Assembly: GCF_000383415.1 (NCBI RefSeq)
Contig: NZ_KB911255.1
Span: forward strand, 604,001 to 668,000
Direction of reading: 5' to 3'
DNA: 64,000 nt
Source of the DNA: Hyphomicrobium zavarzinii ATCC 27496
Lineage (GTDB): Bacteria; Pseudomonadota; Alphaproteobacteria; Rhizobiales; Hyphomicrobiaceae
Made by a program: the position numbers and the translations under genes. Of this stretch, positions 11,448 through 21,149 are shown in pieces (within the stretch, counting starts at the first letter, position 1; the number at the start of each line of letters is the position of its first letter). The notes below the pieces were generated by a model that was given only the letters and a program-made list of their open reading frames with translations, was not told the origin of the DNA and made no database searches.

Positions 11448-11897
11448 ATGACGACGACGCAAGAGGGTTTTCATCCGTCCTCGGTCCAGGCGACGATCGA
11501 GCAGCTTCGCTATTGGGTTCCGACGATCAAGGATGTTGCGCACGTCTTCGAGGGCAATGAAGACGAATGCTGGCTGCTTTCAATCGAGCCGGTCGTTGCC
11601 GCCGCGTGTCCGGTGGCGTTGGCGCTGAGGGAGACGGGGCGTTTCGACATCGCGATTGCCGGCGAGACGTATGAGGATCGGCTGGTCGGGAAGCTCGAGG
11701 AGCTGGTGCTGCTTCTCGAGCGCATTACGCAAGGCCAGATCATCCAGCGGCGCTGGGTGAGCTCCGTGACCGGAGTAGAGCGCGGCATCGAGACCATCAT
11801 TCTGCTCGGGGACGGCACGGTTTGGCGCGACGGGCCGGAGCCGGACGGATACGGCGAGCGCCACGATCGCCACTTCCTGCCTTACCGTCGCGGTTGA
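11448..11897 (+). CDS. Conserved-looking protein of unknown function (149 aa)
   Basis: I do not recognise this family. It is soluble, with no signal peptide or membrane segment. A helical acidic part (YEDRLVGKLEELVLLLERI) follows an alpha/beta-like stretch, and the tail is His/Arg-rich (GERHDRHFLPYRRG). It has two cysteines (ECWLL, AACPVAL). The gene sits 129 nt after yejF on the same strand and ends 4 nt before the convergent NlpC/P60 gene. The ribosome-binding site is weak. Base composition and codon use look like the neighbours, so it is probably a real gene. Confidence 0.6.
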   Translation: MTTTQEGFHPSSVQATIEQLRYWVPTIKDVAHVFEGNEDECWLLSIEPVVAAACPVALALRETGRFDIAIAGETYEDRLVGKLEELVLLLERITQGQIIQRRWVSSVTGVERGIETIILLGDGTVWRDGPEPDGYGERHDRHFLPYRRG

Positions 11898-11901
11898 TCG
11901 T

Positions 11902-12840
11902 TCAGGCTTTCGGCGCCGTTGCCGCTTGCGGGATGCGCCGGATTGCAAGGATTTTCGAACCATCCCTGGCGATGCGTTGCGCGGCTTCCGGCAGCGTTTC
12001 CACAGCCACGGCCATGTGGTGCGCGTTGGCATGAACCAGCATCACGCCATCGCTCATGATCCCGACGTGACTTTTCCAGAAGATCAGGTCGCCGCGCTGC
12101 AGGCCTTCCAAATCCTCGGGGATCAGGATGGACGTGCCGAGCTCGTTCATCTGCATGTCGCTGTCGCGGGGGGCTGCCACGCCGGCCGCTTCGAGGGCGA
12201 CTTGAACGAGGCCCGAGCAGTCGATGCCGATGCGGGTGCGGCCGCCCCACAGATACGGCGTGCCGATCAAGCGCTCAGCGATATCGACGAAATCGCGTTC
12301 GTAGCGGTCCTTCTCGATGATGTGGCGGGTGATTATGAAGCCGCCGCGTTCGAGACGGCAGAAGCGCTCTCCCCATTCGCTGACGCGGATCTCGGCGTTG
12401 AGCGGCAGGTGCATCACCGGCGGTGTCTTGATGTCCGCCGCCGCATAAACGAACGTGCCGAGCGCTTTGACGCGATGGGTCGAGAGCTGCACCTCGCTGC
12501 TCAAGGCACTCGAAGGAACGTAGCCTACATAACGGTCGCGCTGGAGCTGGACCCAGGCCCATCCTTCGGCTTCGTCGTACACTTTCACCATTTCGCCGAA
12601 GAGGGCTTCGGTCTCGATCCCCACATTGGGCGACGGTTCGCGGCGCAGAGGGATCGCAGGTTTCGCAACCTGGCGCGTCGTGCCTGCGGCATAGCGGGGT
12701 GAGACCACCTGGCCACGAAGCGAGAGGGCTGCGAGATCGGGCCGGACGACGTGACGGCGCGGGTCGAGCTTGGGCGGAGCGGCCGGCTGAGCAGGCTCGC
12801 TGACGTTGCCGCTCTCGTCCGCCGGCTTGTCGTTGGTCAT
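11902..12840 (-). CDS. SH3-domain NlpC/P60 family peptidase (YkfC-like)
   Basis: A cysteine endopeptidase expected to cut peptidoglycan-derived peptides. The 312-residue protein has a Pro-rich N-terminus, bacterial SH3-like domains (about 65-165), then an NlpC/P60 domain. YLWGGRTRIGIDCSGLVQ gives the catalytic Cys, HVGIMSDG the His and HANAHH the third polar residue. No signal peptide is apparent, so it may act in the cytosol. Its ATG overlaps the stop of the upstream M17 aminopeptidase gene by 4 nt, indicating translational coupling. The domain order resembles YkfC, which releases L-Ala-D-Glu from muropeptides; that specificity is inferred. Confidence 0.85.
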   Translation of the reverse strand: MTNDKPADESGNVSEPAQPAAPPKLDPRRHVVRPDLAALSLRGQVVSPRYAAGTTRQVAKPAIPLRREPSPNVGIETEALFGEMVKVYDEAEGWAWVQLQRDRYVGYVPSSALSSEVQLSTHRVKALGTFVYAAADIKTPPVMHLPLNAEIRVSEWGERFCRLERGGFIITRHIIEKDRYERDFVDIAERLIGTPYLWGGRTRIGIDCSGLVQVALEAAGVAAPRDSDMQMNELGTSILIPEDLEGLQRGDLIFWKSHVGIMSDGVMLVHANAHHMAVAVETLPEAAQRIARDGSKILAIRRIPQAATAPKA

Positions 12841-14285
12841 GAGCAGAGCTCTTTGGTGAGAAGTGAGAAGAGGGCGCGCGCCGTCTGCGGCTCGCCGCCT
12901 TTGGGGCCGAGGGGACGGGGTGCCGGGCGCCAGCCATAAAGATCGAAGTGGGCGAAGCGGCGCGCGTTCTTCACGAAGCGCTTCAGGAACAGGGCGGCGG
13001 TGATGGCCCCGGCGAAGGGAGCATCATAGACGTTGTTCATGTCGGCGATGTCGCTGTCGAGGTGGCGCTCGTATCCCGGCCAGAACGGCAGACGCCATAC
13101 CGGGTCGCCGACGGCCTCGGCCTCCGCGCTGAGCGCTTCGGCGAATGCGTTGTCGTTCGTGAAGAATGCGGGGAGGTCCGGGCCGAGGGCCACGCGGGCC
13201 GCGCCGGTCAGCGTCGCGAATACGAGGATCGTGTCGGGCTGCTCCTCGTCGGCCAGCGATAGCGCGTCGGCGAGCACGAGGCGGCCTTCCGCGTCGGTGT
13301 TTCCGATTTCGACGGTTTTGCCCGCGCGGCTCAGGAGAATGTCGCCCGGGCGGAATGCATCGCCTGAAATGCTGTTCTCGGCTGCTGCGATCAGCAAACG
13401 CAGGCGCACATCGAGGCCGCGGCTCATGATCAGCTCGGCCAGCGTGAGGGCCGCGGCGGCGCCACCCATATCCTTCTTCATGAGAAGCATACCGGAGGCG
13501 GGCTTTATGTCGAGGCCGCCGGTGTCGAAGGTGATGCCCTTGCCGACGAGCGTGAGCATCGGCGCCTTGGGGTTGCCGCCGGGCTTCTGCCATCTGACGT
13601 CGATGAGGCGGGGCGCACGGGAGCTGGCGCGGCCGACCGCATGGATCATGCGGAACCCTTTTTCGAGCAGGTCGTCGCCGACAATGGTCTCGATGCTCGC
13701 GCCGTGATCGCGGGCGAGGCGCTGAGCGGCGGCTTCCAGATCTTCCGGGGCAAGGTCGGACGCGGGCGTATTGATCAGATCGCGTCCTTTCCAGATCGCG
13801 CCGACCTGGTTGACGACCGCCTGATAGTCGAGCTTTTGGGGCAGCTTGAGCCGCGGCGGGGCCTCGCCGGGCGCGCTCTTGTAGCGGCGGAAGCGGTAGG
13901 CGCCGAGGCCCCACGCGATGGCGGCAAGCTCCGCATTGGGAACGTCGCCTCCAAGATGATAGAGGCCTTCGGGCAGGCTTGCGGCGAGCTGTCCCATCAG
14001 AAGGTCGGAGGGGCCGGAGGGATCGCCCGCGCTTCCGTTGCCGATGCCGAGCGCAACGCCTGCCAACGCGCCCTGAGGACCTGGAATGAGCGCCTGCTTC
14101 TTGGCCGCGCTCGTGAACCGCGTGCGCTCGAGCCACGCTTTGGCCGTGTCGTCCAGGCCCGTGAGGCGTGCCACCGGCTGCGATTCGGAGACGAGCCAGA
14201 TTGGGGTGCTGGGGCCGGCGGTGTCGTGGGGGGCCAGCACATCGGTGGGGGAGAGCGCGCTCGGCCCTGAAGATTTGTCGGTCAT
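12837..14285 (-). CDS. Leucyl aminopeptidase family protein (M17)
   Basis: Zinc/manganese aminopeptidase of the cytosol. The 482-residue protein has the M17 metal-site motifs GKGITFDTGGLDIKP and NTDAEGRLVLADAL, with Lys and Asp in the first and Asp and Glu in the second intact. Length fits the family. ATG 14283-14285. It overlaps the NlpC/P60 gene by ATGA, so the two form an operon for stepwise degradation of peptides, plausibly muropeptides brought in by the adjacent Yej importer. Confidence 0.92.
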   Translation of the reverse strand: MTDKSSGPSALSPTDVLAPHDTAGPSTPIWLVSESQPVARLTGLDDTAKAWLERTRFTSAAKKQALIPGPQGALAGVALGIGNGSAGDPSGPSDLLMGQLAASLPEGLYHLGGDVPNAELAAIAWGLGAYRFRRYKSAPGEAPPRLKLPQKLDYQAVVNQVGAIWKGRDLINTPASDLAPEDLEAAAQRLARDHGASIETIVGDDLLEKGFRMIHAVGRASSRAPRLIDVRWQKPGGNPKAPMLTLVGKGITFDTGGLDIKPASGMLLMKKDMGGAAAALTLAELIMSRGLDVRLRLLIAAAENSISGDAFRPGDILLSRAGKTVEIGNTDAEGRLVLADALSLADEEQPDTILVFATLTGAARVALGPDLPAFFTNDNAFAEALSAEAEAVGDPVWRLPFWPGYERHLDSDIADMNNVYDAPFAGAITAALFLKRFVKNARRFAHFDLYGWRPAPRPLGPKGGEPQTARALFSLLTKELCS

Positions 14286-14393
14286 GGATGGGTTCTTTTG
14301 GTCTCGTAAGAATGGCCGCTTGGACGGACCTCGGATGATCAGGCATTATCCCCAGACACGCAGGGAAACACAATCGCAAGAGGACGGCTCAGG

Positions 14394-15050
14394 ATGGCGG
14401 CTGAAGGATATCGACTCGTCATTGGCAACAAGAATACGTCGAGCTGGAGCCTGAGGCCCTGGCTCGCCTTGAAGCAGGCGGGGATCGATTTCACAGAGGT
14501 CAGAATCAATCTCCGCGCCACGGACGCGAAGGAGCAGATCCTGGCGCATTCGCCGGCGGGAAAGGTGCCGGTGCTGTGGTCGGGCGATCTCATGATCTGG
14601 GACAGTCTCGCCATTCTCGAATACGTCGCCGAGCGCCATCCTGATAAGGCACTGTGGCCGTCGGATGTCAGGGCGAGAGCCGTGGCGCGCTCGGTCAGCG
14701 CGGAAATGCATTCGGGCTTTCAGCCCTTGCGCGAGCACTGCCCGATGAAGATCCTCTCGCAGGATCCCAAGCCCGAGCATCCCGATGCGGTGGTGGCGAA
14801 CATCCGGCGGATCGTCGAGCTCTGGATGGACAGCCGCAAGCGGTTCGGCGGCGATGGTCCGTTTCTGTTCTCTCGCTTCTCGATCGCGGATGCCATGTTC
14901 GCGCCGGTGGCCTCGCGCTTCCGCACCTATGTTGCGGATCTCGGGGCGTTCGGCGATGACGGCACGGCGGCGGCTTACGTCGATACAATCCTCTCGCTTC
15001 CCGCCATCGAGGAGTGGATCAGAGGGGCGCGGGCCGAAGTCGCGGGTTAG
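14394..15050 (+). CDS. Glutathione S-transferase family protein
   Basis: Thioredoxin-like N-domain (about residues 5-82) with the active-site-like NTSSWSLRPWLALKQAG, the cis-Pro turn AGKVPVL and the GSH gamma-Glu site WDSLAILEY. An all-helical C-domain follows, with the FSIADAMFAP motif. 218 residues, cytosolic. The serine-rich active-site region resembles YfcF-like GSTs; the substrate is unknown. Divergent from the M17 gene by 108 nt. Confidence 0.88.
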   Translation: MAAEGYRLVIGNKNTSSWSLRPWLALKQAGIDFTEVRINLRATDAKEQILAHSPAGKVPVLWSGDLMIWDSLAILEYVAERHPDKALWPSDVRARAVARSVSAEMHSGFQPLREHCPMKILSQDPKPEHPDAVVANIRRIVELWMDSRKRFGGDGPFLFSRFSIADAMFAPVASRFRTYVADLGAFGDDGTAAAYVDTILSLPAIEEWIRGARAEVAG

Positions 15051-15164
15051 GGCGCGGCCCTGCCGGATCGGTTAAGGCTTTATTGACTGCTGTATCGGAA
15101 AGTGACGGGAGACGGGCGCATAAGGCGCGCCCCGCCCCGTGACCGACGAGCAGTGGAGACATTC

Positions 15165-16178
15165 ATGGCCGACCTCGACGCGCTTGCGATGCCGAAGAGG
15201 GCACGTCCCGTCGGTGTGCTCGCAGCCATCGCGGCCAGTCTGCTGCTCGGTGCGTGCGCTCAGATCGGCGGCGAGGAAAGCGCGGGGCTGTTTTCCGCGC
15301 TGGCTCCCGACACGGCGCCCGCAGCTACCGAGACGGCCCAAGCTCAGCAGCCCAGCGATCCGCGTGCGGCCACCGAGTATTGGGGACAGCAGTATTCCAA
15401 GAACCCGCGCGATCTCGATGCAGCGCTCGCCTATGCGCAGAACCTCAAGGTGATGGGGCAGAAGCGCGAGGCGCTGGCCGTGCTGCAGCAGGCGTCGCTG
15501 ATCCATGGCTCGGACCGGCGCCTGGCTGCGGACTATGGCCGCCTTGCGCTCGATCTCGATCAAGTCAGCGTTGCGAAGAAGGTGCTCGCGGTGGCGGACG
15601 ATCCTGCCAATCCCGATTGGCGCGTCATCCTTGCGCGCGGCACGGTGCTGGCCAAGGAAGGCAGCTATCGCGAGGCGATCTCGTACTATGAACGCGCGCA
15701 GGCGCTCAATCCCGGACATCCGTCCGTGCTGAACAATCTCGCGCTCGCCTACACCATGAGCGGCGAAGCGGATCGTGGCGAGCAGCTTCTGCGGCAGGCT
15801 TCGGCGACGGGTGGCGAGAACGCGAAGGTTCGGCAGAACCTGGCGCTCGTGCTCGGCCTTCAGGGCAAGTACGACGAAGCGACGAGGACGGCTTCAGTGG
15901 ATCTCTCGCCGAGCGATGCGCAGGCGAATACCGCGCTTCTGAAGAAGATGGTGAAGCTCGATGCCAAGGCTGTTGCACCGGCTTCGGCGCCCGCCCGGAC
16001 GCCACGTGAGACGCCGGCGCAGGAGCCTTCCTGGTCAACGGCTGTGGCCAAGGCCCAGGTGAAGGCGCCGACGCCGGTTGCTGCCCAGGCGCCCGCGCTC
16101 CGGTCGAGCAACATCGAGACCGGGTTCGGTGGCCGTACGGAGCCGGATCACGCAGCCTCTCTGTTCACCGCGGAGTAA
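15165..16178 (+). CDS. tadD: TPR lipoprotein, TadD-like pilus assembly protein
   Basis: Pilotin-like TPR lipoprotein of the Flp/Tad pilus, needed for secretin assembly in studied systems. Start ATG 15165 with TGGAGA upstream gives 337 residues. The signal peptide ends in lipobox LLGA-C31. TPR repeats span about 65-250 (for example YREAISYYERAQALNPGHPSVLNNLALAY), followed by an Ala/Pro-rich low-complexity tail. It sits next to tadC but points towards it, so it is not in the main cpa/tad transcript. The name rests on context plus the TPR lipoprotein architecture. Confidence 0.8.
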   Translation: MADLDALAMPKRARPVGVLAAIAASLLLGACAQIGGEESAGLFSALAPDTAPAATETAQAQQPSDPRAATEYWGQQYSKNPRDLDAALAYAQNLKVMGQKREALAVLQQASLIHGSDRRLAADYGRLALDLDQVSVAKKVLAVADDPANPDWRVILARGTVLAKEGSYREAISYYERAQALNPGHPSVLNNLALAYTMSGEADRGEQLLRQASATGGENAKVRQNLALVLGLQGKYDEATRTASVDLSPSDAQANTALLKKMVKLDAKAVAPASAPARTPRETPAQEPSWSTAVAKAQVKAPTPVAAQAPALRSSNIETGFGGRTEPDHAASLFTAE

Positions 16179-16236
16179 CGAGCGCCACCTGGGCATACCC
16201 AGGCGCTTGCGCCTACTTCATCGATGATCGACGACG

Positions 16237-16266
16237 AAAGCCGGCGCTCTGTTCGCCGGCTTTTCC
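16237..16266. terminator. Bidirectional terminator between tadD and tadC
   Basis: A 10-bp perfect stem AAAGCCGGCG/CGCCGGCTTT with a 7-nt loop, flanked by short T and A runs. It can end both convergent transcripts. Confidence 0.8.
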
Positions 16267-16348
16267 GTGCTTGGGTGCGTGATGACGCCAGGCTAGCGGC
16301 AATTCTCCGCCATGTGACGCGCCAGGGGGCCGGGACCGTTCAGCGAGA

Positions 16349-17326
16349 CTATTGCATCTTCCAGAAGGTTATCGCGGCGGGACCGAGGATCACGACGAAC
16401 AAGACGGGCAGGAAGAATACGATCATCGGCACCGTGAGCTTCGGGGGCAGGGCCGCTGCCTTCTTCTCGGCGTCAGCCATGCGCATATCGCGGTTTTCCT
16501 TGGCCATCACGCGGAGGGCCTGGCTCACGGGCGTGCCGTAGCGCTCTGCCTGCACGAGCGCGGTGGTGACCGCCTTGACGCTCGGAAGGTTCGTTCGCTT
16601 GGCGAGGTTCTCGAAGGCCTGACGCCGATCCGGCAGATAGGAGAGCTCGGCTGTCGTCAGAGACAGCTCCTCGCCCAGCTCGACGCATTGGTTCGAGATT
16701 TCCTTTGCCACCTTCCCGAAAGACGCTTCCACCGACATGCCGGACTGGACGCAGATCAGCAGCATGTCGAGGGCTTCAGGGAACGCTATTTTGATGGCTT
16801 GCTGGCGCTTCTGCGTGAGGTTTTCGATAAACACGTTGGGCAGGTAATAGCCGGCGCCGGCGGCAAGGACTGAATAGAGCAGCTTCATATTCGACGACGC
16901 CTCGATTTCGGCGACGAAGAACAGGTAGAGCAGCGTGACGATGAAGGCTAGCGGCGGGGCTGCCACGCGGAAGAACATGTAGGCCACGAGCGGCGCCTGG
17001 CCTCTGAGACCTGCCATCTTGAGTTTGTTGCGCAGCTCCTCGCTGTCGAACTGGGCTCTCAGATTGAGCTTGTCGACGATCTGCTGCATGAAGCCTTTCG
17101 GCGCCTGCCGCAGCCTGCCTTGGCCCGCACGCTCCTTGTTCAGCTCTGCCAGACGCTTGGACCTCAACGCGTCGCGCTCGAGCGCCATGACGCGCATGCG
17201 CTGGTTCATCTGGTCGCGCGCAAGGATCGGCATCACGACCGCCAGTATGGTGGCGAAGACCGAAACCGCAGCCAGCATCGTCGCAAGAAACTGCGGAGAT
17301 ATAAGTGTATCTATGAGGTCTTGCAT
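16349..17326 (-). CDS. tadC: Type II secretion F family protein TadC
   Basis: Inner-membrane platform protein of the Flp pilus machine. The 325-residue protein has an N-terminal TM (about 12-34), a cytosolic part, two central TMs (about 120-165) and the T2SSF domain (about 185-300). It contains EALDMLLICVQSGMSVEASFGKVA, and a final TM near the C-terminus. It forms a heteromeric platform with TadB encoded 18 nt upstream. Last gene of the minus-strand tad operon. Confidence 0.93.
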   Translation of the reverse strand: MQDLIDTLISPQFLATMLAAVSVFATILAVVMPILARDQMNQRMRVMALERDALRSKRLAELNKERAGQGRLRQAPKGFMQQIVDKLNLRAQFDSEELRNKLKMAGLRGQAPLVAYMFFRVAAPPLAFIVTLLYLFFVAEIEASSNMKLLYSVLAAGAGYYLPNVFIENLTQKRQQAIKIAFPEALDMLLICVQSGMSVEASFGKVAKEISNQCVELGEELSLTTAELSYLPDRRQAFENLAKRTNLPSVKAVTTALVQAERYGTPVSQALRVMAKENRDMRMADAEKKAAALPPKLTVPMIVFFLPVLFVVILGPAAITFWKMQ

Positions 17327-17344
17327 GGCAGCGCTCTTTCGAGA

Positions 17345-18355
17345 CTAGAACTTGAAGTTGATCATCTTGCGCATGAGCAGCACGCCGATCAGCATCCAGG
17401 TTAGGCCGACGAGGATGAAAAGGTTTCCCGTTCGCGTCGTGAACAGCGGGCTGATGTAATCTGGCGACGACGAGTACACCATGAACATGACGCCCGGTGG
17501 CAGGGCGGCGAGGATCATGGCGGACGCCTTCGCTTCGGCCGAAAGAGCCTTGACCTTCATGGCCATCTTGAAGCGATCGCGCAGAACGCCGGAAAGGTTG
17601 GCGAGCGCTTCGGCAAGGTTGCCGCCGGATTGCTGCTGGATCGCGATCACGATGGCGAGGAACTTGACCTCTGGAAGGGGCATACGCAGCGTGAGACGAT
17701 CGAGAGCTTCCGAGAGCGACACGCCGATGCGCTGCTGCTCGATCGTCTCGCGGAACTCGCTGGCGACAGGCTCGGGGGCCTCGCGGGCGATCACGCCGAA
17801 GCATTCGTTCAACGGCAGGCCGGATTTGATGCCGCGCACGATGACGTCGATCGAGTTCGCAAGCTCCGCCAAAAACTTTTTCTGACGGCGCGCGATCATC
17901 TTGGAGAGGACGAAGCGGGGAATGCCGAGGCCGCCGACGATCAGGGTGGCGATCATGATCATCGGCCGGAACGACGATGTGGAGGCCGGCAGGAAGCTCA
18001 CGACAAGGATGGTGACGAGGACGGCCGAGACAGCGCTCGCGATCCAGAACATCTTCGGCTCGACGTCGAGGCCCGCGCGTTCGAGGCGCAGGCGCAAGGA
18101 AACCTTCTCGCGCGCCTTCTGCCTGTTCTCGATATCCTTGAGGCTTTCGGCAACCTGCTTCTTGCGGTTTGCCGCCACTTCGGCGGCCGAGCGCGTCGAC
18201 ATCTTCTTGGCGCGCGATTCCGTCACGTTCGCGACGCGCTTGTCCTTTGCGCGATCGCTCGAAATATAGGGATACATGACGGCGTAGGCCGTCGCCGCGA
18301 TGGCGACCGCCGCGACAAGAGCCGTCAGCAGTGGCATCGCGCCGGCATCAATCAC
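17345..18355 (-). CDS. tadB: Type II secretion F family protein TadB
   Basis: Partner platform protein of TadC. The 336-residue protein has an N-terminal TM (residues 7-28), a basic cytosolic stretch (RAKDKRVANVTESRAKK), paired TMs (about 105-150), the T2SSF domain (FLAELANSIDVIVRGIKSGLPLNECFGVIA) and C-terminal TMs. The start is GTG 18353-18355 with GGGAGAAGG upstream; it overlaps the 3' end of cpaF by 8 nt, suggesting coupling. Confidence 0.93.
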   Translation of the reverse strand: MIDAGAMPLLTALVAAVAIAATAYAVMYPYISSDRAKDKRVANVTESRAKKMSTRSAAEVAANRKKQVAESLKDIENRQKAREKVSLRLRLERAGLDVEPKMFWIASAVSAVLVTILVVSFLPASTSSFRPMIMIATLIVGGLGIPRFVLSKMIARRQKKFLAELANSIDVIVRGIKSGLPLNECFGVIAREAPEPVASEFRETIEQQRIGVSLSEALDRLTLRMPLPEVKFLAIVIAIQQQSGGNLAEALANLSGVLRDRFKMAMKVKALSAEAKASAMILAALPPGVMFMVYSSSPDYISPLFTTRTGNLFILVGLTWMLIGVLLMRKMINFKF

Positions 18356-19817
18356 GGCCTTCTCCCATGGGATTGCCGTTGGTATCCAGCACCTCGGCCG
18401 CAGCCAAGGCCGCGGCCAGCCGGTTTTCTTCCTTGTAGTACTGAGCGCGGTCCCAGAATGCCGGCCGTGCGATGCCCGTCGACCTGTGGCGTCCGGTCAG
18501 CTTGCCGTTGGCATCCTCTCCTGTGATCTCGTAGACGATGAGATTCTGGAGAGTGATGATGTCCTCTTCCATGCCGGTGACCTCAGTGATGTGGGTCACC
18601 TTGCGCGAGCCGTCGCGCAGACGCGCGGCCTGGATGATGACGTCGATGGAGCCGACGATCATCTCGCGGATGGTTTTGATGGGGAGTGTGAAGCCGCCCA
18701 TCATGATCATGGATTCCAGACGGCTCAGTGCTTCGCGCGGGCTGTTCGAGTGAAGCGTGCCCATGGAGCCGTCATGGCCGGTGTTCATGGCCTGCAGAAG
18801 GTCGAAAGCTTCGGGGCCGCGGACCTCGCCGACGATGATCCGCTCCGGGCGCATACGCAGGCAGTTCTTGACGAGATCGCGCATGGTGATCTCGCCTTCA
18901 CCTTCGAGGTTCGGCGGGCGCGTTTCGAGGCGCACGACGTGGGGTTGCTGGAGCTGAAGCTCGGCCGAGTCCTCACAGGTGATGATGCGCTCGTCGTGGT
19001 CGATGGTGCCGGTGAGGCAGTTCAGAAGCGTGGTCTTGCCTGAACCCGTGCCGCCTGAGATCAGAACGTTGCAGCGAACACGTCCGATGATCTCGAGAAT
19101 GGTCTTTGCCTGTGGCGTGATAGCGCCGAACTTCTGGAGCTGCTCGAGCGTCAGGCGATCCTTCTTGAACTTGCGGATCGTGAGCGCAGGGCCGTCGATG
19201 GCGAGCGGGGGCGCAATGACGTTGACGCGCGAGCCGTCCGGAAGACGCGCGTCGCATATGGGGCTGCTTTCGTCAACGCGGCGGCCGACCTGGCTCACGA
19301 TGCGCTGGCAGATGTTCATGAGCTGCTGGTTGTCGGCAAAGCGCACGCCGGTCTTCTGCGTTTTGCCGTTGACCTCGATGAAGGTGGTCGTGGCGCCGTT
19401 GACCATAATGTCGGCGATGTCGTCGCGTGCGAGCAGGGGCTCGAGGGGGCCATAGCCCAGCACGTCGTTGCAGATGTCCTCGAGCAGCTCTTCCTGCTCC
19501 GCGATCGACATCACGACGTTCTTGACCTGGATGATCTCGCTTACGATGTCGCGGATCTCCTCGCGCGCGGCCGCGGAGTCGAGCTTCGCGAGCTGCGTGA
19601 GGTCGATGGTGTCGATGAGTGCGTTAAAGACGGTCGTCTTTACGTCGTAGTATTCTTCCGAATGGTGGCGCTGCTGCTCAACGGGCTCCGCGCGCGAGGG
19701 CACGGCCGCGGACGGAGGCGGGGGCGCGGACGCGGGCGCAGGCCCAGGGGCCGGCGCCGCGGAGGGTGCGGGCAGCTTACGTTGGGCGCCGGGTTCATTC
19801 GTGCGTCTGCCGAACAT
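18348..19817 (-). CDS. cpaF: Pilus assembly ATPase CpaF/TadA
   Basis: VirB11-type hexameric ATPase that powers Flp pilus extension and retraction. The 489-residue protein has a Pro/Ala-rich N-terminus (about 15-45), an N-terminal domain, then the ATPase with Walker [10 protein letters not shown] (245-253), the Asp box ([12 protein letters not shown]), Walker B-like [14 protein letters not shown] and the His box. ATG 19815-19817 has GGAGA five bases upstream; a farther upstream in-frame ATG (19853) is less likely. Ten nt separate it from cpaE. Confidence 0.95.
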   Translation of the reverse strand: MFGRRTNEPGAQRKLPAPSAAPAPGPAPASAPPPPSAAVPSRAEPVEQQRHHSEEYYDVKTTVFNALIDTIDLTQLAKLDSAAAREEIRDIVSEIIQVKNVVMSIAEQEELLEDICNDVLGYGPLEPLLARDDIADIMVNGATTTFIEVNGKTQKTGVRFADNQQLMNICQRIVSQVGRRVDESSPICDARLPDGSRVNVIAPPLAIDGPALTIRKFKKDRLTLEQLQKFGAITPQAKTILEIIGRVRCNVLISGGTGSGKTTLLNCLTGTIDHDERIITCEDSAELQLQQPHVVRLETRPPNLEGEGEITMRDLVKNCLRMRPERIIVGEVRGPEAFDLLQAMNTGHDGSMGTLHSNSPREALSRLESMIMMGGFTLPIKTIREMIVGSIDVIIQAARLRDGSRKVTHITEVTGMEEDIITLQNLIVYEITGEDANGKLTGRHRSTGIARPAFWDRAQYYKEENRLAAALAAAEVLDTNGNPMGEGRD

Positions 19818-19827
19818 GAGGTCTCCG

Positions 19828-21135
19828 TCAACGCATGAGTTTGAGCTTTTCAAGGAGTGGGGCGAGCGGCGACTTCTTCTCGACCTTCACTTCCTTGCGG
19901 TGCGCAAGCGCCATGGCGATGTCGCGGAAGGCCTGGGGTGCCTTCGCCTTGCTGTTGTATTCCTCGACCATCTGACCGTTGTTGGCGGCCTGGCCGAAGT
20001 TCTCGCAGTCGAAATCGATCACGGCGAGGGTTTTGAGATCGAGCGCGTTCTCGAACTCCTTCGGCGTGATCTCGGGGCGCTTCTGCATGTTGGCCATGTT
20101 GAGCACCAGGTGGGGCGCGGCGTCGTTCTTGCGCGCGGTCTTCACGAGATCGATGATGTTCTTCGCGTTGCGAAGGTTGGCGAGATCGGGGATGGCCGTG
20201 ATGACGATCTCGTCAGCCTGGAGCAGGAGGCGCTTGGTCCACGGCGCCCAGGTGTGCGGCAGGTCGACGGCGACGAACGGCACGTTCTGGCGCACGACGT
20301 CGATCACCGTCTCGCATCCTTCGGGCGACATTTCGTAGTCGCGATCAAGCACGACAGGCGCGGCGAAGATCGAGAGATGCTTCGAGCAGGTGGTCAGCAA
20401 GCGGTCGAGCAGAACCTCGTCGAGACGGTCGGGGTTCTGGAGCGCATCGGCGATGCCCTGGACGGGATCCTGGTTGAAGTCGAGCCCAGTCGTGCCGAAT
20501 GCGAGATCCATATCGGCGATGACGATGTTGGTCGCGAGGGCTTCGGAGAGTGTCCACGCCACGTTGTGGCAGATGGTGGACGAACCTACGCCACCCTTGG
20601 CTCCGATGAAGGCGAAGACTTGGCCGACCGGATCGGAATCCGGGTTGTTATAGAGCCCTGACAAGCACTCCATCAGCTCGAACGACGAAATGGGCGCCAC
20701 GAGGTATTCGGAGATGCCGCGCTTCATGAGATCGCGGTAGAGGACCACGTCGTTGGTGGAGCCGATGATCACGACCTTCGTGCCCGGATCGCAGCTCTGA
20801 GCCAGCTCTTCGAGCGTGGCCACGAGCTCGCCGTGGGGAAGGTGCGATTCCAGAATGATGAGGTTCGGCGTGGGGCTTTCCTGATAGTGGGCGACAGCGG
20901 CGGGAGCGCCGCCCATCTGGATGGTGACGTGGGCTTTGCTCAGGCGCCGATCCTCGGAGGCGGCCTGCAGTGCCTCCGCCGTTTGGGGCGTCTCGCAGAA
21001 GGCCTGGATCGAAATGCGGGGCAGGGGGCGTGCACGATCGCTCAGCGCCGGCGTCTCCGCGCCTTCTGCCTCAAGGGCAAAGGGCGAGAGCGCGTCGTAC
21101 GCTTCCGTTGCCGAACCTTTCAAAGACTTGGACAT
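19828..21135 (-). CDS. cpaE: Pilus assembly protein CpaE (TadZ, ParA/MinD-like)
   Basis: Localises the Tad apparatus at the cell pole in studied bacteria. The 435-residue protein has an N-terminal receiver-like domain (about 40-150, e.g. NLIILESHLPHGELVATLEEL) and a MinD/ParA-type ATPase with deviant Walker A KGGVGSST. Start ATG 21135 with GGTAGG upstream; a GTG at 21153 overlapping the cpaD stop is an alternative. The basic tail ends KLKLMR. Confidence 0.92.
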   Translation of the reverse strand: MSKSLKGSATEAYDALSPFALEAEGAETPALSDRARPLPRISIQAFCETPQTAEALQAASEDRRLSKAHVTIQMGGAPAAVAHYQESPTPNLIILESHLPHGELVATLEELAQSCDPGTKVVIIGSTNDVVLYRDLMKRGISEYLVAPISSFELMECLSGLYNNPDSDPVGQVFAFIGAKGGVGSSTICHNVAWTLSEALATNIVIADMDLAFGTTGLDFNQDPVQGIADALQNPDRLDEVLLDRLLTTCSKHLSIFAAPVVLDRDYEMSPEGCETVIDVVRQNVPFVAVDLPHTWAPWTKRLLLQADEIVITAIPDLANLRNAKNIIDLVKTARKNDAAPHLVLNMANMQKRPEITPKEFENALDLKTLAVIDFDCENFGQAANNGQMVEEYNSKAKAPQAFRDIAMALAHRKEVKVEKKSPLAPLLEKLKLMR

Positions 21136-21149
21136 GGCTGCGCCTACCG

